Assembly (NCBI GenBank): GCA_034336665.1
Contig: CM067569.1
Coordinates: 5,139,820-5,203,819 of the forward strand
Source of the DNA: Luscinia megarhynchos
Lineage: Eukaryota > Chordata > Aves > Passeriformes > Turdidae
Length of the DNA: 64,000 nt
Direction: 5' to 3'
Shown: positions 21,501 through 25,138 of the stretch, one piece after another
Layout: each line of letters starts with the position of its first letter
Position numbering within the stretch: position 1 is the first letter of the stretch
Position numbers and translations under genes: made by a program
The notes under the pieces: model-generated
Told to the model about the DNA's origin: nothing
Database searches by the model: none
The model's input: the letters and a program-made list of their open reading frames with translations, nothing else

Positions 21501-22911
21501 GAAACACTTGTATTTTACATCAGATTTCTTGTGAAAATCACGTGGAACATCATGGCAAGTATTTAGAGTAACATAAACCCCACAAACCCCACAAACCAGG
21601 TACATCTCACCTTGACAACACTGGCTTTGTGTCTTTCCAAAACCTGCAAGGTCTGAGCAGAGTTGGCATCCACCACGAGCACGAGGGAATGGCATCCATA
21701 GGCAATCAAACCTTGCCAGCCCCTGGAAGATCACACAGCATCATCAACAAGTAAAACAGAACAAAAACTCTTCATATCAGGAATGAGGGGGTTTTTTGGT
21801 AAATTGAATGCATGCTACTAGACACTGTATTTGATGTTTATCAGATGGTCAATACTATTTAGTAACATAGCAGCATTATAAAATAATATTGCACTGTCTG
21901 CTGGAACCCTAAGCCACCATAAAGCATCTCTTTGTGCCCATCCCAGAATCTTCATCTGTAAGTTTAGAGCATGACACAGGAATTCGTGAAAGAATATTCC
22001 CAAATTTTAGATTTTTAGAACACAGATAAGAAACTTAGGACCCCCGCCCGCCGCCCGGCCCTCACTAGTCCCTGACCAATCCCTCGCCAGTCCCTCACCA
22101 GTCCCTCCTTAGTCCCTCGCCAATCCCTCACCAGTCCCTCGCCAGTCCCTCCCCAGTTTCTCCCCAGTCTCTCACCAGTCCCCTCACCAGTCCTCACCAA
22201 TCCCTCACCAATCCCTCACCAGTCCCTCGCCAGACCCTCACCAATCCCCTCACCAGTCCCTCGCCAGACCCTCACCAATCCCTCACCAGTCCCTCGCCAG
22301 ACCCTCACCAATCCCTCACCAGTCCCTCGCCAGACCCTCACCAATCCCTCACCAGTCCCTCGCCAGTCCCTCGCCAGTCCCTCACCAGTCCTTCACCAGT
22401 CCCTCACCAGTCCCTCGCCAATCCCTCACCAGTCCCTCACCAGTCCCTCACCAGTCCCTCACCAGTCCCTCACCAGTTCCTCGCCAGTTCCTCACCAGTC
22501 CCTCGCCAGTCCCTCGCCAATCCCTCACCAGTCCCTCACCAGTCCCTCACCAGTCCCTCACCAGTCCCTCACCAGTCCCTCACCAATCCCTCACCAGTCC
22601 CTCACCAGTCCCTCACCAGTCCCTCGCCAGTCCCTCGCCAGTCCCTCACCAGTCCCTCGCCAGTCCCTCACCAGTCCCTCGCCAATCCCTCACCAGTCCC
22701 TCACCAGTCCCTGACCAGTCCCTCACCAGTCCCTGACCAATCCCTCACCAGTCCTTCACCAGTCCCTCACCAGTCCCTCGCCAATCCCTCACCAATCCCT
22801 CCCCAGTCCCTCCCCAGTCCCTCACCAGTCCGCCGCGCCGCGGTTGGGTGCGCTCAGGGCGCCCGTCAGCGTCCGCGCCGGCAGCTTGATGTTGACGGTG
22901 AAGCGCTGCAT
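433..22911 (-). CDS. WDR11: WDR11, WD repeat-containing protein 11 (exons 1-18; 3' part outside the window)
   Basis: Eighteen exons on the minus strand join to 780 codons that match vertebrate WDR11 along their whole length. All junctions are GT-AG and the phases are consistent, with no stop or frameshift. Visible blade-end motifs are IIVWDVATG (exon 3), YIVLWNADTG (exon 4), VMIWELKS (exon 8), LEIWDVRT (exon 14), NFWDLKA (exon 17) and EIWDSKE (exon 18). From knowledge of the family, WDR11 has N-terminal WD40 propellers and a helical C-terminal part. It works with FAM91A1 and C17orf75 at the trans-Golgi network to capture endosome-derived vesicles, binds EMX1, and affects ciliary Hedgehog signalling. 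Human WDR11 has about 1,224 residues, so about 440 C-terminal residues are missing beyond position 1. The start is the ATG at 22,911, which matches the known N-terminus (TVNxK..ARTLTGAL) and has G at -3. Coding exons in order: 22826-22911, 21611-21722, 18450-18603, 17418-17591, 16191-16377, 15553-15718, 15162-15276, 14056-14251, 12935-13038, 12297-12470, 10913-10997, 6159-6265, 3966-4041, 2410-2518, 1989-2113, 1440-1587, 1009-1115, 433-547. Confidence 0.97.
1009..1115 (-). CDS. WDR11: WDR11 coding exon 17 (residues 707-742)
   Basis: It encodes GSMGSITCIAWKGDILVLGD then VDGNLNFWDLKARVS, a full WD40 blade. The acceptor is TTTTCAG|GGAAGT and the donor is TCCAG|GTATGA. It ends in phase 2. The 461-bp intron 17 follows. 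The frame with an ATG at 1,228 overlaps the exon but is not the coding frame. Confidence 0.96.
1440..1587 (-). CDS. WDR11: WDR11 coding exon 16 (residues 657-706)
   Basis: It encodes SLLQEAESKSELSQNISARE, then HFVFTGADGQVYHLTVEGNS, then VKDSARIPPD. His689 corresponds to human His690, a site of a reported human variant, and is conserved. The acceptor is TTGAAG|CTTGTT and the donor is CAGAT|GTGAGT. It ends in phase 0. The 324-bp intron 16 follows. Confidence 0.97.
1989..2113 (-). CDS. WDR11: WDR11 coding exon 15 (residues 616-657)
   Basis: It encodes EWSPSHNLKSLRKKQLAARE then AMARQTVASDTEVSSVESSV, a basic then acidic linker conserved in WDR11. The acceptor is TCCACAG|GAGTGG. The donor is ATCAG|GTATCC, which resembles the U12-type core, although no matching branch site was seen near the acceptor of the 401-bp intron 15. 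It ends in phase 2. Confidence 0.97.
2410..2518 (-). CDS. WDR11: WDR11 coding exon 14 (residues 579-615)
   Basis: It encodes QYLAVVFKDKPLEIWDVRTC then TLLREMSKNFPTATAL, a classic WD40 blade ending in WDVRT. The acceptor is GTTTCAG|GCAGTA and the donor is CTTTG|GTAAGA. It ends in phase 0. The 296-bp intron 14 is among the shortest of the gene. Confidence 0.96.
2519..3965 (-). other. WDR11: WDR11 intron 13
   Basis: A 1,447-bp AT-rich intron with no recognised repeat or RNA. The shorter introns 14-17 to its left (2,114-2,409; 1,588-1,988; 1,116-1,439; 548-1,008) are equally featureless apart from the splice sites. Confidence 0.7.
3966..4041 (-). CDS. WDR11: WDR11 coding exon 13 (residues 554-579)
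   Basis: This 76-bp exon encodes GRSIAFRGERGNDEPAIEMI then KVSHLK. The acceptor is CTGCAG|GCAGGA and the donor is TTGAA|GTAAGT. It ends in phase 2. It was recognised by homology because it is shorter than most open frames around it; the frame with an ATG at 4,169 that overlaps it is not coding. Confidence 0.95.
4042..6158 (-). other. WDR11: WDR11 intron 12
   Basis: A 2,117-bp AT-rich intron. The only structure seen is a short direct duplication of about 18 bp (TTGTTTAAAATTTTA type) near 5,680-5,711. No gene or RNA was recognised. Confidence 0.7.
6159..6265 (-). CDS. WDR11: WDR11 coding exon 12 (residues 518-554)
   Basis: It encodes GIEWISLTGFISFATSTPNN then LGLVRNELQLVDLPTG, matching human closely. 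The acceptor is GATCACAG|GGGAAT. The donor ACAG|GTTTGT is the weakest by consensus in this gene, but the coding join to exon 13 (TGRSIAFRGERGND) confirms it. It ends in phase 1, followed by the 2,117-bp intron 12. Confidence 0.96.
6266..10912 (-). other. WDR11: WDR11 intron 11, largest intron in the window
   Basis: A 4,647-bp intron. It holds an inverted pair of perfect POU octamers near 8,647-8,698 and T- or A-rich runs. The open frames at 6,510-6,869 and 7,083-7,331 have no family resemblance and are taken as chance. Nothing else was recognised. Confidence 0.65.
8647..8698. promoter_or_regulatory. Inverted pair of perfect POU octamers in intron 11
   Basis: ATGCAAAT at 8,647-8,654 and its reverse complement ATTTGCAT at 8,691-8,698 are separated by 36 bp. 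POU (Oct) factors bind ATGCAAAT. Whether these sites are used is unknown. Confidence 0.35.
10913..10997 (-). CDS. WDR11: WDR11 coding exon 11 (residues 490-518)
   Basis: This 85-bp exon is too short to stand out as an open frame. It encodes GTSNGSVLVFHLTSGLLHKE then LSIHSCEVK, a complete blade edge. The acceptor is TTATAG|GTACAA and the donor is GTCAA|GTAAGA, with the Lys codon split in phase 2. It lies between introns of 1,299 bp and 4,647 bp (intron 11, the largest here). Confidence 0.96.
10998..12296 (-). other. WDR11: WDR11 intron 10
   Basis: A 1,299-bp intron with a short (CT)n run at 11,083-11,097. A 63-codon open frame on the minus strand at 11,157-11,348 has no recognised homology. 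Nothing else was seen. Confidence 0.65.
12297..12470 (-). CDS. WDR11: WDR11 coding exon 10 (residues 432-490)
   Basis: It encodes GQGASAGEELRNSFLQ, then EVHLKFLLTGLLSGLP, then FAIRMCPPLTTKNIKQYEPI. The acceptor is AAGCAG|GGCAAG and the donor is GTTG|GTGGGT. It ends in phase 1. Relative to human one residue is absent just before EVHLKF, where the human Arg448 position is Gln here. The exon is more GC-rich than its surroundings. Confidence 0.96.
12935..13038 (-). CDS. WDR11: WDR11 coding exon 9 (residues 397-432)
   Basis: It encodes a run of serines, then SPLYSPVSFCGIPVG, then NKLPDLSLDNMI. The acceptor is a tandem CAGCAG, so either 13038 or 13035 can be the first exonic base. The first choice keeps the same length as human WDR11 and was used here. 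The donor is GATTG|GTAAGA. The exon ends in phase 1. The 464-bp intron 9 follows. Confidence 0.95.
13039..14055 (-). other. WDR11: WDR11 intron 8, with a 21-bp A tract
   Basis: A 1,017-bp intron with an uninterrupted run of 21 A at 13,849-13,869 on the plus strand, which is T on the transcribed strand. No flanking retrogene or SINE body was recognised. Introns 7 (14,252-15,161), 5 (15,719-16,190), 4 (16,378-17,417) and 3 (17,592-18,449) hold nothing I can name. Confidence 0.65.
14056..14251 (-). CDS. WDR11: WDR11 coding exon 8 (residues 332-397)
   Basis: It encodes DPEPVQELVYDLRSQCDAIR, VTKTVRPFSMVCCPVNENAA and a blade ending VMIWELKS, followed by a Ser/Arg-rich loop. Arg395 sits in this loop at the same number as human Arg395, a site of a reported hypogonadism variant. 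The acceptor is GTTCCAG|ATCCAG. The donor AGCAG|GTAACG is not the strongest. It ends in phase 2. Confidence 0.97.
15162..15276 (-). CDS. WDR11: WDR11 coding exon 7 (residues 294-332)
   Basis: It encodes VIPCFQRDGLFCLHENGCIT then LRVRRSNCSITATPNEEP. The acceptor is TGCTCAG|GTAATC and the donor is GCCAG|GTGAGT. It ends in phase 1. The stretch after LRVRRS differs most from the human protein, as expected for a loop. The 910-bp intron 7 holds nothing recognised. Confidence 0.96.
15553..15718 (-). CDS. WDR11: WDR11 coding exon 6 (residues 238-293)
   Basis: It encodes SAESVTLNDCLQLSYLPSKR, then NYMLLLYPREILILDLEVNQ and TVGVIAIERTGVPFIQ. It is highly conserved with mammalian WDR11. The acceptor is TTTTACAG|TGCTGA and the donor is ACAG|GTGAGG. 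It ends in phase 0, and the short 276-bp intron 6 follows. Confidence 0.97.
16191..16377 (-). CDS. WDR11: WDR11 coding exon 5 (residues 176-238)
   Basis: It encodes LLTSEGIVFISDFSPSKAPA, then GKKVYISSPHSSPSHNKLAA and a Lys-rich stretch ending ILISNEKP. This is a surface loop rich in Ser, Pro and Lys between blades. The acceptor is GTCCAG|TGCTCA and the donor is CCAAG|GTAGGT. It ends in phase 2. Intron 5 is only 472 bp. Confidence 0.97.
17418..17591 (-). CDS. WDR11: WDR11 coding exon 4 (residues 118-176)
   Basis: It encodes the blade DMQWLWNQDASRDLLLAVHP, then PNYIVLWNADTGTKLWKKSY and ILSFSFDPFDPSHLA. The acceptor is TTGACAG|ACATGC and the donor is AGCTT|GTAAGT. It ends in phase 1. The joined sequence SHLALLTSEG shows that the first GT after CTT is the correct donor. 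The 1,040-bp intron 4 follows. Confidence 0.97.
18450..18603 (-). CDS. WDR11: WDR11 coding exon 3 (residues 67-118)
   Basis: It encodes VKWAKENYHHNVGSPYSLRL, then a WD40 blade ending IIVWDVATG, and then CEIQEHSKPIQ. The acceptor is TTTTCAG|GTTAAATGG. The donor CAAG|GTAATG is moderate. The exon ends in phase 1 and Asp118 is completed by exon 4. The following intron 3 is 858 bp. Confidence 0.97.
18604..21610 (-). other. WDR11: WDR11 intron 2
   Basis: A 3,007-bp AT-rich intron. A plus-strand 117-codon frame (20,285-20,638) and a 124-codon frame (21,192-21,566) show no known domain and are antisense to the gene. A small CTT run lies near 21,090. No transposon or RNA was recognised. Confidence 0.65.
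21611..21722 (-). CDS. WDR11: WDR11 coding exon 2 (residues 29-66)
   Basis: It reads WGWQGLIAYGCHSLVLVVD then NSAQTLQVLERHKASVVK, which is near-identical to vertebrate WDR11. The acceptor is TTCCAG|GGGCTGG and the donor is GTCAAG|GTGAGA. The exon ends in phase 0 at codon 66. It follows intron 1 (1,103 bp, mostly minisatellite) and precedes the 3.0-kb intron 2. The overlapping frame with an ATG at 21,734 is not the coding frame. Confidence 0.96.
22060..22830 (-). repeat. 11-bp minisatellite in WDR11 intron 1, copies of the exon 1 splice donor
   Basis: About 70 tandem units occupy about 770 bp and run into the exon 1 donor itself. On the gene strand the common unit is GTGAGGGACTG; on the plus strand it reads CCAGTCCCTCA. 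Variants change A to G (CTCGCC), GT to AT (CCAATCC) or GT to GA (CCAGACC), with occasional 12-bp units. About 30 places read GGACTGGTGAG, exactly the sequence around the true donor at 22826/22825. The array takes up most of the 1,103-bp intron 1. The transcribed strand product is G-rich, with GGG every 11 nt. Confidence 0.97.
22219..22351. repeat. 33-bp higher-order repeat inside the 11-bp minisatellite
   Basis: Four successive blocks of three variant units (CCAGTCCCTCG, CCAGACCCTCA, CCAATCCCTCA) form a 33-bp super-repeat. The first copy has one extra C. This shows that the array has recently expanded by blocks and not only by single units. Confidence 0.85.
22826..22911 (-). CDS. WDR11: WDR11 coding exon 1 (residues 1-29)
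   Basis: It encodes the N-terminus beginning MQRFTVNIKLPARTLTGAL and ending with Asp-Trp. The Trp codon is split (TG|G), so the exon ends in phase 2. The true donor is GACTG|GTGAGG at 22826/22825. If the donor is not used, reading continues TGG TGA and stops at once. The exon has a GC-rich first part and minisatellites on both sides. The matching human N-terminus makes the start choice secure, although the frame is also open upstream. Confidence 0.95.
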
Positions 22912-23443
22912 GGCGGGGCCGGCGGGGAGAGCGGAGCCCGGCGGGGAGCAGAGCCCGGCGGGCGGGGAGCAGAGTCCGGAGGGGGAAGCGGAGCCCGGCG
23001 GGGAGAGCGGAGCCCGGCGGGGAGAGCGGAGCCCGGCGGGGAGAGCGGAGCCCGGCGGGGAGAGCGGAGCCCGGCGGGGAGAGCGGAGCCCGGCGGGGGG
23101 AGCGGAGCCCGGCGGGGGAGCAGAGCCCGGCGGGGAGAGCGGAGCCCGGCGGGGAGAGCGGAGCCCGGCGGGCGGGGAGCGGAGCCCGGCGGGCGGGGAG
23201 CAGAGCCCGGCGGGCGGGGAGCAGAGCCCGGCGGGGAGCGGGGCCGCCCCAGCCCCGGCAGCCGCAGCCGACCCGCGGCCCTGCCGGCACCGCCCCGCAG
23301 GAAGCGCCGCCTCAGCGCCGCCGCCGCTCCGGCTCGGCCGGGCCCGCGGCCCGGGAACGGCGGTTCCGCCGCCCGGTGTGGGTTCTTCCTGAACCCCGGG
23401 TGCTCCGTAGGCTCCCAACTCCCGAGCTCTGTAGGCTCCTACA
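22831..23443 (-). promoter_or_regulatory. WDR11: CpG island and probable WDR11 promoter
   Basis: This is a sharply GC- and CpG-rich block in an otherwise AT-rich window, ending at an LTR at 23,444. It covers exon 1, the 19-bp array and about 160 bp of unique GC-rich sequence (23,240-23,400) with small inverted repeats such as GGAAC-4-GTTCC. No TATA box was seen near the ATG, which fits a housekeeping-type CpG promoter. The exact transcription start cannot be set from sequence alone. A diverged tandem copy of about 25 bp (GTAGGCTCC core) lies at 23,400-23,443. Confidence 0.8.
22918..23240 (-). repeat. GC-rich 19-bp minisatellite in the WDR11 5'UTR/promoter
   Basis: The plus-strand unit is GCGGAGCCCGGCGGGGAGA (19 bp), repeated with variants of about 18-23 bp that carry an extra GGCG or have CAGAG in place of GGAG. 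It starts within about 10 bp of the WDR11 ATG and extends about 320 bp upstream. It is CpG-dense. Because 19 is not a multiple of three and the unit contains no stop, several frames stay open on both strands. In the WDR11 frame the array would encode a 19-residue period rich in Pro, Ala, Arg and Ser. Confidence 0.93.
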
Positions 23444-23880
23444 TGTCCCGTAATCTTAAAAAAGCGAGCAGCTAATAGTTGCTAAAGGTTATTTATTACA
23501 AAGCACATCAGTCTCAACAGTACACAGACAAGCAATAGCAAAAAGCAATGGCAAAGCAGCAGCAATAAGCTATAAGCAAATGGCTAGAAGCCCTGGCAAA
23601 AGCCAATAGCTAAAAAGCAAAAACTCTCCCAATACATACTCTTATATAGGATTTTTTCAACAAGCTAAGATGCAAACTCAGACCACCACTCTTTAGCCTA
23701 TTAGAATTCTAGTTTCTTGGCACATCAGGTTATGTATAGAACTACACAAACAATCTATCATGTTCTATCTAAGAAATGTGAGCAATATTCTTACTATAAC
23801 TCCATTATAAGTCCTGTCTACAACTGTGGGCCTGGAGCCTCTACTGAAGATATCCGTGTGTTTCAACCTTCACTAGGACA
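23444..23880 (-). mobile_element. Solo LTR-like element (endogenous retrovirus), same orientation as WDR11
   Basis: Read on the minus strand, a 437-bp segment starts TGTCCT and ends GGGACA, giving short inverted ends of TG...CA type. It has a TATA-like CCTATATAAG (23,641-23,650) and, about 145 bp downstream, a polyadenylation signal AATAAA (23,492-23,497) roughly 50 bp before the end. This is the U3-R-U5 layout of an LTR. No internal retroviral genes flank it. No clear target-site duplication was seen, so the ends are not certain. It lies only about 0.5 kb upstream of the WDR11 ATG. Confidence 0.6.
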
Positions 23881-23918
23881 CTCACCGCTACTCTGGCATT
23901 TCAAACCTTTCACTTATG

Positions 23919-24013
23919 TCAGTGCTCTGCCACCTTCAGTGTGAAGAAATTCTTCCTAACGCTGAGGTGGAACTTCTTGTCTGTTAGTTTGTGGCCGTTG
24001 TTTCTTATCCTGT
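23919..24013 (-). mobile_element. CR1 LINE fragment, part 1 (interrupted by LTR)
   Basis: The plus strand carries the complement of the CR1 3' region familiar from birds, including CCACCTTCAGTGTGAAGAAA and TTCTTCCTAAC, then GTTTGTGGCCGTTGTTTCTT. The element is therefore on the minus strand. It stops abruptly at TCCTGT, and the expected continuation appears about 600 bp away at 24,611. It may begin slightly before 23,919. Confidence 0.75.
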
Positions 24014-24610
24014 TGTTATAAATGAGAAACAAAAGTCTCAATAGTCAGCAAAATTTAGATTGCTTTATTTTGTACAGACAGAGCAAGCAGCGCTGGGGAT
24101 TCTTGGGGGATCGCTGCCCACTCCATGCTCCACCCAACTTTGGTTTGCAGCTCCCTTTTATAGTATGGTTTCCTTGCAGTCATCAATAATTATTTTTTTG
24201 TTGTCATAATTTTGCCAGGTAAGCAGTGGTGGTTAGTGGGATCGCTGGACAATGTGAGTCTCTAGACAATTTGTCCAGTCCCACAGATAAACCATCCAGT
24301 CTTGGTAGATAAGAAATTGCAGAAGTCAGGCAGTCTGGTCTTAGGGATAGGCTGCAATTGATTACACAAAGGCAGGAAACCTGATTTTGCAGAATCTGTT
24401 GGGCTATGTGAAAGCCTTGTTTTGCAAGCTGTCAGTAGACACAACTTATTTAGAAAACATAATATTTATAACAGGGAGATTTAAAACAAACTTATTCGAT
24501 CATATATTTTCCTTTCTTTAGTGTCATGCTTTATTTTACACCTAAGTATTCTGGTTTATACAAACCCCAATACTTTTATGATTAACATGAATCTTTTATT
24601 AATTATCACA
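24014..24610 (-). mobile_element. Solo LTR (597 bp) inserted into a CR1
   Basis: On the minus strand it starts TGTGATAATTAAT and ends CTCATTTATAACA, so its ends are imperfect inverted repeats (TGTGATAA / TTATAACA). A TATA box CTATAAAAG lies at 24,155-24,163 and AATAAA at 24,064-24,069, the normal order for U3-R-U5. It splits a CR1 copy whose two halves rejoin in the expected order. No internal ERV sequence is present, so it is a recombined solo LTR. The flanks share only TGT, too little to call a target duplication. Confidence 0.8.
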
Positions 24611-24664
24611 GTGTCGCTACCACTGAAGAGTCTGGCCCCATCATCTGACACCCCTTAGAGATAT
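24611..24664 (-). mobile_element. CR1 LINE fragment, part 2
   Basis: The plus strand continues the CR1 complement with GTGTCGCTACCACTGAAGAG then TCTGGCCCCATCATCTGACA, followed by CCCCTTAGAGATAT. This directly continues the fragment ending at 24,013. Similarity fades after about 24,664. Confidence 0.75.
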
Positions 24665-24723
24665 ACAACTAAGTCCAAACACAAAATCCTATCTTTCACA
24701 CTTTCAATCCCAACTCTAACTAA

Positions 24724-24749
24724 AAACAAACAAACAAACAAACAAACAA
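24724..24749. repeat. (AAAC)n microsatellite
   Basis: A short perfect AAAC repeat just after the CR1 fragment. Confidence 0.9.
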
Positions 24750-24919
24750 ATTAGCCACTCTTTGGTACCCTCAATAGCAGCAGCAGCACATGTGGCACCA
24801 CAAGCACCAACCCATCCTCCCACTGTCCCCAAGCTGTCACCCACACCAGGCAGAGCCACTTGGGGTGACACATCCCTGTGCAGGAGCACACTGTTTGCAC
24901 TGGAGCACACCAGGCTGCA

Positions 24920-24978
24920 GAATATTGAACTTGGACTCAATAATCTCAATTTTCCAACCTGATTGTGTGATTCTGTGA
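24920..24978 (+). mobile_element. CR1 LINE 3' terminus
   Basis: TTGGACTCAATAATCTCAAT, then TTTCCAACCTGATTGTGTGA and TTCTGTGA, match the 3' end of avian CR1 (…GATGATCTC…TTCCAACC…GATTCTGTGA). The orientation is opposite to the CR1 at 23,919-24,664, so it is a separate insertion. Confidence 0.7.
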
Positions 24979-25025
24979 AGCTTCTAAACCAATTTTCTGT
25001 GCCACAGCATTAATAAGATAACATG

Positions 25026-25043
25026 AATTGCAAGCTTGCAATT
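25026..25043. other. 18-bp perfect palindrome
   Basis: AATTGCAAGCTTGCAATT is its own reverse complement, centred on AAGCTT. It lies in AT-rich intergenic DNA near further ATTGC/CAATT motifs. Function unknown. Confidence 0.9.
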
Positions 25044-25119
25044 GCTACAATTGCCCCAATTGTGCTTACAAGCTCATTATTTAACATACATGGGCTGTTG
25101 GGGTGTTTGTTTCCCTTTG

Positions 25120-25138
25120 AAATAATAATAATAATAAT
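25120..25138. repeat. (AAT)n microsatellite
   Basis: About six AAT units in intergenic DNA. Confidence 0.9.

Noticed and set aside
22060..22830. CRISPR-like array
   Set aside because: The units are 11 bp, contiguous and without spacers, in a vertebrate intron. It is a minisatellite.
22844..23392. 182-codon plus-strand frame antisense to WDR11 exon 1
   Set aside because: It is a product of the stop-free GC-rich 19-bp repeat. The same region is open in other frames on both strands.
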